In this document: one piece after another, positions 24,646-33,628 of the stretch
Layout of the letters: each line of letters begins with the position of its first letter
Position numbering within the stretch: the first letter of the stretch is position 1
Source of the DNA: an uncultured Collinsella sp.
Lineage (GTDB): Bacteria; Actinomycetota; Coriobacteriia; Coriobacteriales; Coriobacteriaceae
Assembly: GCA_902491895.1 (NCBI GenBank)
Contig: CABUJH010000001.1
Span: 1 to 64,000, forward strand
Reading direction: 5' to 3'
Length of the DNA stretch: 64,000 bases
The notes under the pieces: generated by a model
The model's database searches: none
What the model was told of the DNA's origin: nothing
The model's input: only the letters and a program-made list of their open reading frames with translations
Program-made: the position numbers and the translations under genes

Positions 24646-26004
24646 GAAGCGGACGGTGAAGGTGATCTGGTTGCCGTGGCCGCAGACGGAAGCGCTCCCG
24701 CCATGGGCTTCGGCGATGGCGCGCACCACGGATAGGCCCACGCCCGAGCCGCCCGTCTTGGAGTTACGCGATACGTCCGCGCGATAGAAGCGGTCAAACA
24801 ATCGATCCAGGTCGCCTTCGGGCAGCTCGTCCACAGCATTCGATACGACAAGCTCGGTGGCGCCCTTACCCTGACCGCGCGAGACGACACGCAGGATCAA
24901 CTCAATTACACTGCCCTCACTCGCATAGCGTGTGGCGTTATCCAGCAGCAACTCAACCACCTGCGCCACCGCTGCAGCGTCGGCATGGGCCCGCACACCG
25001 CTCGCGATCGACGTCGACAGGCGCTTGCCGCGCGCAACCGCCACCGACTCAAACGGCGCCGCCGCCTTGTCCACGGCCTCCGAAAGATCGATCGATGTCA
25101 TATTAAAGCCCGCCGAGCCCTCGTCCATGCGAGCCAAAAATACCAGACGCTCCGTGAGCGCCGTCAACCGTGCAACCTGCTCGTGAATGCTCTGCGTCCA
25201 CTCGCTCTCGCCGCTCTCGATTTCCTGCACCTCGTTGGCGGCGTCAATTACAGCCAGCGGCGTCTTGATCTCGTGGCTTGCATCGGTAATAAAGCGCTTT
25301 TGCTTGCTGTAGCTCTCGACCATCGGTCGAATCACCGCGCCCGAGGCACCCGCCACAATTGCCAACACCGCCAGCCAGCCAATGCAACTGATTGCCACGC
25401 TCGCGCTCAAAAACGAATAAAAGCTTGCGAGCTCGCGCGAGCAGTCCACGAACACATAGGTGGTCTCATCGTCTTGAACGTCAGCCGTATAGCGATAATT
25501 GCCGGAAAAACCCGAGACCCAACCCTTAGAATGCAACTTTGCGGCAATACTGGCAGCGCGCTTGGCACCCACCGCGGCAATGCGGGCCGTATTGACATCG
25601 GCAACCTGTCCGGCGGCAATCGTCACCGTAAAGTAGCGCGTGTCGAAGGGAGACTCCGCCGTCATACCTTCGAAGTGCCTGATGCGAACGCCCGCTTGGC
25701 TATCGCTGGCATCCTTGCCATTAGCGGGATCATCTTTAGGCTCGTCCCCCCAATCGATACCGTCCTTGCCCGCCAGGATATAGCCCAGGCGCGCATCGGC
25801 CATTTTGCAGACATGCGAATAATTGACAATGTTGATGCCGGCGATGATGAGTGTGAGCACCACGGTCACGGCACCCATGGCAACGAGGATAAACTTGCGA
25901 CGCAGGCGACGGCCCAATGCGTCAACAGAATTTGCCCGCCCCGTACTACTCGAGGCGGTGTGGAACCGCTCCGTCATGCGCTTGCACCACGAGCGTACGC
26001 TCAC
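24643..26004 (-). CDS. sensor histidine kinase
   Basis: The 453-residue membrane kinase has helices at about 37-60 and 198-222, an extracytoplasmic sensor of about 135 residues between them, the H-box FITDASHEIKTPL (His244), and the ATPase domain (N-box LLLDNATRYA, G-box GGSGVGLSVV). The GTG start overlaps the response-regulator stop (GTGA), so the two are translationally coupled. The signal is unknown. The adjacent FtsX-type transporter is a plausible regulon member. Confidence 0.92.
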   Translation of the reverse strand: MSVRSWCKRMTERFHTASSSTGRANSVDALGRRLRRKFILVAMGAVTVVLTLIIAGINIVNYSHVCKMADARLGYILAGKDGIDWGDEPKDDPANGKDASDSQAGVRIRHFEGMTAESPFDTRYFTVTIAAGQVADVNTARIAAVGAKRAASIAAKLHSKGWVSGFSGNYRYTADVQDDETTYVFVDCSRELASFYSFLSASVAISCIGWLAVLAIVAGASGAVIRPMVESYSKQKRFITDASHEIKTPLAVIDAANEVQEIESGESEWTQSIHEQVARLTALTERLVFLARMDEGSAGFNMTSIDLSEAVDKAAAPFESVAVARGKRLSTSIASGVRAHADAAAVAQVVELLLDNATRYASEGSVIELILRVVSRGQGKGATELVVSNAVDELPEGDLDRLFDRFYRADVSRNSKTGGSGVGLSVVRAIAEAHGGSASVCGHGNQITFTVRF

Positions 26005-26690
26005 GCCCGCTCGTCCCCTTCGACAACCTCAAGCGAATAGCCCTGATTGCGCGATGCGCGAATGACCACGTTGGCACCAAGCGCCGTCAGCTTTTTGCGC
26101 AGATACGAGATGTAGACCCACACCACGTTGGCGCCTTCGGGCGCATCCTCACCCCAAACTTCGAGCATCAGACGCTCGGTGGGCATGCGCGTGCCGGCGT
26201 TGCGCATAAAGAGTTCCATAAGCTGAAACTCACGATTGGCCAGGTGCTCCTCGCCCTCGGGGCCAACGAGTGTGCACGATGCCGTGTCGAGACGCACGTT
26301 GCCCACGCTGAACGTCGTGGCGTCAATTGCCGTCGCGGCACGCGTCATGGCACGAATACGCGCAAGCAGTTCCTTGGCGGCAAACGGCTTGGTCAGGTAA
26401 TCGTTGGCACCGGCATCCAGACCCTCGACCTTATCGGACACCTCGCTTTTTGCCGTGAGCATGATGATGGGCAGTCGCTTTCCGGCGGCGCGTGTACGCT
26501 TGAGCACCTCGATGCCGTCCATGCCGGGCATCATGATATCCAGGATTGCGGCATCGTAGTCGTTGGCAAGCAGATATTCGAGCGCCGTCAGACCATCGAG
26601 CGCGGTATCGACCTCGTAGTCGCTATGTTGAAGAATCGCGGTAAGGGCGCGGGAGAGACCGGGTTCGTCCTCGGCAAGCATCAGTTTCAT
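26001..26690 (-). CDS. OmpR-family response regulator
   Basis: The 229-residue DNA-binding regulator is paired with the downstream kinase. The receiver carries the acidic pair in LAEDEPG, phosphoacceptor aspartate in AILDIMMPGMDG (about residue 51) and the lysine in LTKPF. The winged-helix output domain contains RLMLEVWGEDAPEGANVVWV and the recognition stretch YISYLRKKL. AAAGGAGCA precedes the start codon. Confidence 0.94.
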   Translation of the reverse strand: MKLMLAEDEPGLSRALTAILQHSDYEVDTALDGLTALEYLLANDYDAAILDIMMPGMDGIEVLKRTRAAGKRLPIIMLTAKSEVSDKVEGLDAGANDYLTKPFAAKELLARIRAMTRAATAIDATTFSVGNVRLDTASCTLVGPEGEEHLANREFQLMELFMRNAGTRMPTERLMLEVWGEDAPEGANVVWVYISYLRKKLTALGANVVIRASRNQGYSLEVVEGDERA

Positions 26691-26918
26691 GGTTGCTCCT
26701 TTGGCGCACGACTATACAGGTTTCGATACTGCCGATGATAGCGCACCGTCAGCCGCCTTAGCGCAGCCTTAGCTGCTCAACCTGCGCGTTTTCAAATACA
26801 CAGGATATGGCTTAGCCAAACTTAAGGCGCAGACGCCGAGCGCCTGGACGCATGCCGGCCGCGAAAAGACAGCGACTCGTCCCTTCGCGGCGCCTTCGTC
26901 ATGCAAAGTGCCCTGGCG

Positions 26919-27497
26919 TTATTCCTCGTACGCGCCCTCAAGCCGAAGCAGCCACTCTTTGCGATCAAGCCCGCCGGCATATCCGTTGAGCGATCCATCG
27001 GCCGCCACCACGCGATGGCACGGCACGATAATCGAAATGGGATTACGCGCGACCGCAGCCCCCACCGCACGAGGAGACACAACGGGCGCCTCGTTTCCCG
27101 GTACACGATGCCGAGCCGCAACACGCTGGGCGATCTCACCATACGTAGCGACCTCACCACGAGGAATAGAAAGCAGCTCAAACCAAACTTCACGCTGAAA
27201 CGCCGTGCCCATCATATGCAACGGCGGCGTAAACCGAGGTTCCTGCCCTGCAAAATAAGCATTCAGCCAAGCCCAGGAACGCTCAAGCACCGAAGAAGCC
27301 GCGCCATGGGCCGGACTCACCGACGACATGCCACCGGTACCGGAAACCGCGTCGGCGCCTTCAACGTGCTCCGCATCTTCTTTGAGCAGCGTAGAGCCAA
27401 AGTGCTCCTGCCCCTCAAACCAAAGCCCAGTCAAACCGCGGCCATCAGCGGCAAGCAAGATTTCGCCCAAAGGCGAAGCAAACGTCGTCGTGACCAC
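26919..27497 (-). CDS. ogt: methylated-DNA-protein-cysteine methyltransferase
   Basis: The 192-residue suicide DNA-repair protein transfers alkyl groups from O6-alkylguanine to its own cysteine, Cys160 in IIVPCHRVV. The helix-turn-helix region RGEVATYGEIA and the later NGYAGGLDRKEWLL are family features. The N-terminal domain carries a non-conserved insert (about residues 40-75), making it slightly longer than usual. GGAGC lies 7-8 bases before ATG. It is monocistronic. Confidence 0.93.
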   Translation of the reverse strand: MVTTTFASPLGEILLAADGRGLTGLWFEGQEHFGSTLLKEDAEHVEGADAVSGTGGMSSVSPAHGAASSVLERSWAWLNAYFAGQEPRFTPPLHMMGTAFQREVWFELLSIPRGEVATYGEIAQRVAARHRVPGNEAPVVSPRAVGAAVARNPISIIVPCHRVVAADGSLNGYAGGLDRKEWLLRLEGAYEE

Positions 27498-27663
27498 CAG
27501 CGGCTCCTTTCAAAACTTCGCAAACATAATACCGCGAATTGTGCAGACAACCCCACAGATACGTCCGAGCGGGCTCGCAATTGCTTAAGCGAGACTGTTT
27601 TCCCCAATCAAGCGAAGATGACGCGGGGGCTCGACGCCAGTGCGGCACCTCCGCCAGCTGAGC

Positions 27664-27835
27664 TCTAATACTTTCCCGAGAAGTGAACGAGTAAAAACGA
27701 AGCCCCGGAGCATCCACACCTTTAGACCAAAAAACCGCAGGATTCGCGCTGCAAAACCGCAGGAAATAGCGGTCAAAATATGCCAATGCTTCGGGGGTCA
27801 AAATAAGGTCGTTCACTTCACGGGAAAGTATTAGA
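27664..27835. repeat. 172-bp element with 27-bp terminal inverted repeats
   Basis: TCTAATACTTTCCCG begins the left end (27664-27690). The right end (27809-27835) is its inverse with 26 of 27 matches. Inner complementary segments (CCCCGGAGCAT with ATGCTTCGGGG) and a repeated AACCGCAGGA continue the fold. No credible protein is encoded, so it looks like a MITE or a large foldback RNA. Confidence 0.65.
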
Positions 27836-27867
27836 CCCCGATTCACCCCAACCCCAAAGTCACCCCA

Positions 27868-27949
27868 GGCAGCAGGCGCGAACGCGCCGCAGCTGCCGGC
27901 CGCACTCCGCAGTCCCCCAAGGCGGCAGGCGCGAAGCGCCGAGGCCGCC
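27868..27949. repeat. two related GC-rich double hairpins
   Basis: Positions 27868-27897 fold as GGCAGC-A-GGCGCG-AA-CGCGCC-GCA-GCTGCC, and 27921-27949 as GGCGGC-A-GGCGC-GAA-GCGCC-GAG-GCCGCC. Between them is ACTCCGCAG, the same motif as in the family A element 100 bases on, so this may be a degraded relative. The rest of 27840-28050 is C-rich and shows no gene. Confidence 0.45.
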
Positions 27950-28050
27950 GCCGGGACCAGAGCCCGCAACAGCCGCGCGCCCCCACATCAGCCCAGCGGC
28001 CCCAATCAACAACGGCCCCATCGCAGGCCGCTCGCAGCAGCGTCACCGCA

Positions 28051-28180
28051 GGCGGGGGCCGGGCTTAGCTTTCAGAACACTCCGCAGACCAGTGTGGCGC
28101 CTTGTCCGCGGCTCCGAAGGAGCAGGACAAGGCGCCACACATGGTCGAGGACGTTCTGAAAGCTAAGCCCGGCCCCCGCC
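28051..28180 (-). ncRNA. nested inverted-repeat 3' element, family A copy 2 (behind asd)
   Basis: The outer arms 28051-28078 and 28153-28180 match perfectly over 28 bp. Read with asd (minus strand) the order is outer arm, GTCCTCGACCATG, a 15-bp inner stem starting TGTGGCGCC with loop CTCCTTCGGAG, the TCTGCGGAGT motif, outer arm. It begins 14 bases behind the asd stop codon. Confidence 0.8.
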
Positions 28181-28194
28181 GGACAGGTCAACCG

Positions 28195-29220
28195 CTACTC
28201 GCAGAGCAGCTTAGCGATCTGGACGGCGTTGGTTGCCGCGCCCTTACGGATTTGGTCGCCGCAGCACCAGAAGGTGATGCCGCGCGCAGCCTCGGGGTTC
28301 GAGATGTCGCGACGCACGCGGCCGACCCAAATCAGGTCCTGGTCGGACGTATCCATCGGCATGGGGAAGCGGTCGTGTGCATCCTCGGCGCCCATGTCGT
28401 CAACCAGCTTCACGCCCGGAGCGGCAGCCAGCGCAGCACGGGCCTCCTCAACCGTAATGTCGCGCTCAAACTCGAGCGTAATACTCTCGGAGTGCGAGCG
28501 TAGCACAGGTACGCGCACGCAAGTGCAGTTCACGCGCAGCTCGGGCAGGTGCATGATCTTGCGGCCCTCGTTTTGCAGCTTCATCTCCTCAGAGGTAAAG
28601 CCCTCCTCCTTGACGCCGCCAATCTGCGGAATCAGGTTGCTCGCCAGCTGGGCGGCAAATGCGCGCGGCTCGGGAATCTCCTCGCCACGGCCCAGGGCGG
28701 CAAGCTGTGCTTCGAGCTCGGCCATTCCGGGAGCGCCGGCACCCGAAGCCGCCTGATACGTCGAGACGATCATGCGCTTCACGCCAGCGAGCTGATGCAG
28801 CGGCCACGTGGGGACCAGGCCGATAATGGTCGCGCAGTTGGGGTTGGCGATAAGGCCGTGATGCCACTTGATGTCGTCGGCATTGATCTCGGGCACGACC
28901 AGCGGCACCTCGGGATCCATGCGGAAGGCATGGCTGTTGTCGACCACAACGGCACCGCGCTTGACGGCCTCGGGCAGTAGCTCCTTCGCGATATCGTCGC
29001 CGGCGGCGCCAAGTACGATGTCACAGCCCTCAAAGGCCTCGGGGCAAGCCTCTTCGATCACGATCTGCTCGCCGCGGAACTCGACGGTTTTGCCCGCAGA
29101 ACGAGCGCTCGCCAGCAGCTTGAGCTTGCCAACCGGAAACTCCTGCTCGTTTAAGCACTCGAGCATCTGGGTGCCCACGGCTCCCGTCGCGCCCAAAATA
29201 GCAACCGTGTACTGTTTCAT
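28195..29220 (-). CDS. asd: aspartate-semialdehyde dehydrogenase
   Basis: The 341-residue NADPH enzyme reduces aspartyl phosphate to the semialdehyde, the branch point to lysine, threonine and methionine. Visible are the Rossmann start ILGATGAVGTQML, the catalytic cysteine in IANPNCATI, the substrate-binding stretch TYQAASGAG and the later RVPVLRSHSESI with its histidine. The start at 29220 is chosen for GGGGGAAG just upstream; the frame extends to 29352 without a site. It lies 174 bases downstream of the aspartokinase gene on the same strand. Confidence 0.95.
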   Translation of the reverse strand: MKQYTVAILGATGAVGTQMLECLNEQEFPVGKLKLLASARSAGKTVEFRGEQIVIEEACPEAFEGCDIVLGAAGDDIAKELLPEAVKRGAVVVDNSHAFRMDPEVPLVVPEINADDIKWHHGLIANPNCATIIGLVPTWPLHQLAGVKRMIVSTYQAASGAGAPGMAELEAQLAALGRGEEIPEPRAFAAQLASNLIPQIGGVKEEGFTSEEMKLQNEGRKIMHLPELRVNCTCVRVPVLRSHSESITLEFERDITVEEARAALAAAPGVKLVDDMGAEDAHDRFPMPMDTSDQDLIWVGRVRRDISNPEAARGITFWCCGDQIRKGAATNAVQIAKLLCE

Positions 29221-29295
29221 GCTTCCCCCTTTAAAGGTTATGGCTTTTGCCCGCACGCCGAGCAGGCCGATTGTTGTTGCCAGTGTATACAAGAA

Positions 29296-29320
29296 CGGGG
29301 CGGACACGAAACCCGCCCCG
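29296..29320 (-). terminator. hairpin between aspartokinase and asd genes
   Basis: CGGGGCGG pairs with CCCGCCCCG around ACACGAAA. On the minus strand it follows a GTTTCGTTTCGGTTTCGTTT stretch and no T-tract ends it. It may attenuate transcription from the aspartokinase gene into asd. Confidence 0.5.
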
Positions 29321-29394
29321 TCGAAACGAAACCGAAACGAAACGCCCCGCACTAGATTATTGGCACTTGTCCCAAAAATCCACCGGGATGGCAG

Positions 29395-30783
29395 CTACTT
29401 ATGGAGCGCGGCCAGGGCGGGATCGACCGGCGCGGGAGCCTCCAGATCGGAGACCTTCACAATGCCGTTCTCGTCGGAGAAGGCGCGGTAAATGGTCTGA
29501 ATCGCCAGATCAAAGTCCTTCTCCTCCACACCGATGATGATATTGATCTCGTCGCAGCTCTGCGAAATCATACGCACGCTCACGCCAGCCTGGCCAAGCA
29601 TGCCAAACAGGTGGCCCGAGATGCCGGCACGACCGCGCAGGTTACGGCCGACGGTCGCGATGAGTGCCAGGCCCTCGACAACCTCGATCTCGAGCGGCTC
29701 GACCTCCTGCTGAATGTCGCCCACGAGCGAGTACAGTGAATCGTGCACATCCTGCTCCTGCACCACGGCGCCAAAGCGGTCGACGCCGGTGGGCATATGC
29801 TCGACGGAAACGTCATAGCGCTCGAAGACCGAAAGCGCGCGGCGCATAAAGCCGACGCGCGGCTTGGTGCGGTCGCGGGCCACGTTGATGGCGACAAAAC
29901 CGCGCTTGCCGGTCACGCCGGTAATGATGGGCTCTGCCTCGCCCTCATCAGCCGTCTCGCTAATGATGGTGCCAGGGTCCTGCGGCGCATTGGTGTTCTT
30001 GATGACCAGCGGAATGCCCGCCTCGCGCACGGGGAACACGGCCTCCTCGTGCAGGACGCTTGCGCCCATGTACGAAAGCTCGCGCAGCTCCTCGTAGGTA
30101 ACGCGCGCAATAGGCTGAGCCTCGGGAACAATACGCGGATCAGCAGAATAGAAGCCCGAGACGTCGGTCCAGTTCTCGTAAAGGTCGGCGCCCAGGCACT
30201 TAGCCAAAATCGAGCCCGAGATATCGCCGCCGCCACGGTCGAGCAGCTTGATCTGGCCCTCACGCGTCGCGCCGTAGAAACCGGGCATAACAAAGCCGCC
30301 CTGCTGACCGTACTCCTGCACCAGCTCGGAGGTGCGGTTCATGCTGAGCGTACCGTCGTGATGGAACGCCACAACCGTCGCGGCATCCAGGAACGGCAGG
30401 CCCAGGTACTCGGCCATCAGGCGAGCGGTGAAGTACTCGCCGCGACTCACCAGTTCCTCGGTGGAGTAGCCGCCCGAGCGAGCGCGCTCGGCAAAGGCCG
30501 CGAACTCCTCGCGGATGGGATAGGTGAGCCCCAGCTCGTCAGCGATATCAAAATAGCGCTGGCCAATGTCCTCGAGCAGTTCCTCGCACGACACGTGGTA
30601 CTTAACGTGCGCGTTAACCAGGTAGAGCAGGTCGGTCACCTTGGTGTCGCCCTTAAAGCGGCGGCCGCAGGCGGAAACCACCACAAAACGGCGGGCAGGG
30701 TCGGCGTCGACGATGGCCTTGATCTTTTTGAAGTGTTCGGCGTCGGCGACCGACGAGCCGCCAAACTTGGCAATCTTAATCAT
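29395..30783 (-). CDS. aspartate kinase
   Basis: The 462-residue enzyme phosphorylates aspartate, the first step of the aspartate-family pathway. The kinase motif KFGGSSVA (6-13) and aspartate-binding LLDRGGGDISGS are present. The C-terminal third holds two ACT domains (ending AGVSVRMISQSCDEINIIIG), the site of feedback inhibition by lysine or threonine. It is monofunctional, without a homoserine dehydrogenase part. It is divergent from thrC and probably cotranscribed with asd. Which end product inhibits it cannot be read. Confidence 0.95.
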   Translation of the reverse strand: MIKIAKFGGSSVADAEHFKKIKAIVDADPARRFVVVSACGRRFKGDTKVTDLLYLVNAHVKYHVSCEELLEDIGQRYFDIADELGLTYPIREEFAAFAERARSGGYSTEELVSRGEYFTARLMAEYLGLPFLDAATVVAFHHDGTLSMNRTSELVQEYGQQGGFVMPGFYGATREGQIKLLDRGGGDISGSILAKCLGADLYENWTDVSGFYSADPRIVPEAQPIARVTYEELRELSYMGASVLHEEAVFPVREAGIPLVIKNTNAPQDPGTIISETADEGEAEPIITGVTGKRGFVAINVARDRTKPRVGFMRRALSVFERYDVSVEHMPTGVDRFGAVVQEQDVHDSLYSLVGDIQQEVEPLEIEVVEGLALIATVGRNLRGRAGISGHLFGMLGQAGVSVRMISQSCDEINIIIGVEEKDFDLAIQTIYRAFSDENGIVKVSDLEAPAPVDPALAALHK

Positions 30784-30887
30784 GGGCTGGAGGTTACCTT
30801 TCTAAAAAGCCTCTGCGAACCTGTTTTGCGCGCTCTGATACCATGGTTTCACCGATTGGGACCAAGGTATCCGAGGAGCACTGTTAT

Positions 30888-32405
30888 ATGGGAACTTATC
30901 ATAGTACACGAGGACGCACTTTATCATGCTCAAGTAAGGTGGCAATCCGCACCGGCATAGCTCCCGACGGGGGTTTGTTTGTCTCGGACGAGCTTGGCAC
31001 CCAGCAGGTCGATATCAGCTCGCTTGCCGATAAATCGTACTTTGAAATCGCTCAAAATGTGTTGGGAATGTTACTGAACGATTACACGGACGAAGAAATT
31101 TCGGTCTGCGTGAATGAGGCTTACCGCGGCACGTTCGCGAGCGAAGAGGTCACACCACTCGTCAAACTTAACGCAGCACCGGGCGCTGACGCCCCTCAGA
31201 CCTATGTGATGGAGCTCTTTGGCGGCCCCACGAGCGCCTTTAAGGACGTCGCCCTGCAGATGCTCCCCCGTCTGATGGCCCGCACTTCCGCCAAGGACGG
31301 TGGCGCCGAGCGCATCATGATCGTCACCGCTACATCGGGCGACACGGGCAAGGCGGCACTCGCCGGCTTTGCCGACGCCCCGGGCACGGGCATCACCGTC
31401 TTTTATCCCGAGGGCAAGGTCAGCCGCGTGCAGAATCTGCAGATGTCCACGCAGGAGGGCGATAACGTCGCCGTCTGCGGCATCCGCGGTAACTTCGACG
31501 ATGCCCAGAGTGCCGTCAAGCGCATCTTTGCCGATAAGGAGCTTGCCGAGCGTCTGGAGGCCGCCGGCACGGTGCTTTCGAGCGCCAACTCCATCAACGT
31601 CGGCCGCCTGGTGCCGCAGGTCGTCTACTACTTTGCCGCCTATGCGCAGCTGCTGCGCGCCGGCGCCATCGAGGCCGGCGACGCCGTGGAGTTCTGCGTA
31701 CCGACCGGCAACTTTGGCGATATCCTGGCCGGCTACTATGCCAAGCGCATGGGTCTGCCCGTCGCCAAGCTCATCGTCGCGAGCGACAAGAACAACGTGC
31801 TTGCCGACTTCCTGACCACCGGCGTCTACGACCGCAACCGTCCGTTCTTCACGACCATCTCGCCGTCGATGGACATCCTTATTAGCTCCAACTTGGAGCG
31901 CATGCTCTACTTCCTGTCCGATGGCGACTGCGAGCTCGTTGCCGGCCTTATGGAGCAGCTGGCGCAGACTGGTCGCTACGAAGTTCCCGCCGACCTGCTG
32001 GCAAAGATTCAGAGCGTCTTTGGCTGCGGTTGGGCCAGCGAGGACGAGGTCCGCGCTGCCATCAAGAGCTGCTGGGACGCAAATGGCTACGTGATCGACC
32101 CGCACACCGCTTGCGGCTATCACGTCTTTGAAAAGGTCGCTCCCGCCGAGGGCGCCAAGGCCCGCGTGCTGCTTTCGACCGCCAGCCCCTACAAGTTTCC
32201 GCGCGCCTGCTGCGACGCCCTGGGGCTCGACGTTCCCGAGGACGACTTTGAGGCCATGCGCGTGCTCGAGCAGGCCACCAACACGGTCGCCCCGACCCAG
32301 CTCGCCGAACTCGAATCCAAGCCCGTCCGCTTCGAAGACGTCTGCGACGTCGACGAGATGGCCGGCTACGTCGAGTCCGCAGCAAAACGAATGAGCACCA
32401 ACTAG
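30888..32405 (+). CDS. thrC: threonine synthase
   Basis: The 505-residue PLP enzyme converts O-phosphohomoserine to threonine. The PLP lysine is Lys119 in GPTSAFKDVALQ, and the phosphate-binding TATSGDTGKAAL and SSANSINVGRLVPQ stretches follow, as in the bacterial thrC1 type. The start at 30888 is chosen because GAGGAG lies 9 bases upstream; an in-frame ATG at 30843 has none. A strong terminator follows, so thrB, 202 bases on, may need its own promoter. Confidence 0.95.
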   Translation: MGTYHSTRGRTLSCSSKVAIRTGIAPDGGLFVSDELGTQQVDISSLADKSYFEIAQNVLGMLLNDYTDEEISVCVNEAYRGTFASEEVTPLVKLNAAPGADAPQTYVMELFGGPTSAFKDVALQMLPRLMARTSAKDGGAERIMIVTATSGDTGKAALAGFADAPGTGITVFYPEGKVSRVQNLQMSTQEGDNVAVCGIRGNFDDAQSAVKRIFADKELAERLEAAGTVLSSANSINVGRLVPQVVYYFAAYAQLLRAGAIEAGDAVEFCVPTGNFGDILAGYYAKRMGLPVAKLIVASDKNNVLADFLTTGVYDRNRPFFTTISPSMDILISSNLERMLYFLSDGDCELVAGLMEQLAQTGRYEVPADLLAKIQSVFGCGWASEDEVRAAIKSCWDANGYVIDPHTACGYHVFEKVAPAEGAKARVLLSTASPYKFPRACCDALGLDVPEDDFEAMRVLEQATNTVAPTQLAELESKPVRFEDVCDVDEMAGYVESAAKRMSTN

Positions 32406-32417
32406 ATCCCTTATTAA

Positions 32418-32445
32418 GCGCCGGCGAAAGCCGGCGCACCTTCTT
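32418..32445 (+). terminator. terminator after thrC
   Basis: GCGCCGGC pairs with GCCGGCGC around GAAA, followed by ACCTTCTTTTTAT. Confidence 0.9.
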
Positions 32446-32481
32446 TTTATTTAGCTTTTGGGATGATGACGAGCAAGCGAG

Positions 32482-32591
32482 CGGGTCTGGCCGTTTAGTT
32501 CGTCGCGAGTTCCGCACGAGCCGGAAAGCACTTAATGTGCTTTCCGAGCGAGCCAGGACTGCCCGAGCAGCGAACTAAACGGCCAGACCCG
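32482..32591 (+). ncRNA. nested inverted repeat in the thrC-thrB gap (family C)
   Basis: The outer arms 32482-32502 and 32571-32591 are perfectly complementary over 21 bp. An inner 10-bp stem (CGGAAAGCAC/GTGCTTTCCG, 32522-32546) sits between asymmetric internal loops. The outer arm ends just before the AGGAGG ribosome site of thrB, so the fold could affect thrB translation or be a 3' element of thrC. The loops differ from family A. Confidence 0.65.
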
Positions 32592-32606
32592 CCCAGGAGG
32601 ACCCAC

Positions 32607-33488
32607 ATGATCAAAATCACCGTCCCAGCAACCAGCGCCAACCTAGGCATCGGCTACGACACCCTCGGCATGGCCGTCAGCCTCTACTCGCACTTCACCT
32701 TCGAGCGCGCCGACAAACTCACCATCACCGGATGCCCCGAAGAGTTCCAAAACGAGAACAACCTGGTCTACGTCAGCTTTGTCGATGCGCTTGCCGCATG
32801 GGGCGAGCCGGCTTTTCCCGTTGCCATCGACATTCAAACCGACGTGCCCGTCGCTCGCGGCCTAGGTTCCAGCTCCACTTGCGTCGTCGCCGGCATCATG
32901 GCAGCCGCCGCGCTGACGGGCCATACCGTCGACCGCGCCGAGCTCGTCCGCATTGCCACCGAGGTCGAGGGGCATCCCGATAACGTCGCCCCCGCTATCC
33001 TGGGCGGCGCCGTCTGCTCCTTTACGCCGACCGATTCGCTCCCCCAGTGCCTGCGCTACGAGGTGAGCGATCGCCTGCGTTTTATTACCGTGATTCCGCC
33101 CTACGAGGTACACACGAGCGAAGCACGCAAGGTCGTGCCGCAGGAGATTCCGCTCTCCACCGCCGTGTGGCAGATGGGCCGCATCGCCGGTATGACGCGC
33201 GGCTTGGAGACTGGTGACCTCGATCTGATTGCCGCCGCCAATGACGACCGCATTCAGGAACCCTATCGTCGCCGTCTGATTCCCGACTACAACGCCGTGC
33301 GCGACACCTGCCTTAACGGCGGCGCCAAGACCATCTGGATCAGCGGTTCGGGCTCGACCCTTATGGCTGTGACCGACGACACCATCGTGGCAAAATTCCT
33401 GCAGGTCAAGCTGCGCGAGCAGTTCCCCAAGTGCGACACGCATATCCTCACGTGCGACACCGAGGGCGCTCAAATCGAGTACCTGTAG
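32607..33488 (+). CDS. thrB: homoserine kinase
   Basis: The 293-residue GHMP-family kinase makes O-phosphohomoserine for threonine synthase. It begins IKITVPATSANLGIGYDTLG and carries the ATP loop PVARGLGSSSTCVVAG. The third GHMP motif is GAKTIWISGSGSTLMAV. The start at 32607 follows CCCAGGAGG by about 7 bases. It lies downstream of thrC. A family A element begins 23 bases behind its stop codon. Confidence 0.95.
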   Translation: MIKITVPATSANLGIGYDTLGMAVSLYSHFTFERADKLTITGCPEEFQNENNLVYVSFVDALAAWGEPAFPVAIDIQTDVPVARGLGSSSTCVVAGIMAAAALTGHTVDRAELVRIATEVEGHPDNVAPAILGGAVCSFTPTDSLPQCLRYEVSDRLRFITVIPPYEVHTSEARKVVPQEIPLSTAVWQMGRIAGMTRGLETGDLDLIAAANDDRIQEPYRRRLIPDYNAVRDTCLNGGAKTIWISGSGSTLMAVTDDTIVAKFLQVKLREQFPKCDTHILTCDTEGAQIEYL

Positions 33489-33511
33489 CGCCCTGCCTCA
33501 TTGCTCCCACC

Positions 33512-33628
33512 GGTCCCCTTGGGGCTTCCCCTGAAAACGTCCTCGATCATGAATTGCCCCGTCGTCCGCTTCGCGCGACGGGGCAATTCGATCTGCGGAT
33601 TGTTTTCAGGGGAAGCCCCAAGGGGACC
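33512..33628 (+). ncRNA. nested inverted-repeat 3' element, family A copy 3 (behind thrB)
   Basis: The outer arms 33512-33538 and 33602-33628 are perfect over 27 bp. Inside are GTCCTCGATCATG, a 14-bp inner stem (GAATTGCCCCGTCG with its inverse) with loop TCCGCTTCGCG, and ATCTGCGGATT. Confidence 0.8.

Noticed and set aside
27445..27969. 174-codon open frame on the minus strand overlapping the methyltransferase gene
   Set aside because: It runs through the 172-bp foldback element and GC-rich hairpins, overlaps the start of a certain gene on the same strand, and its product shows no family features; the frame is a by-product of palindromic sequence.
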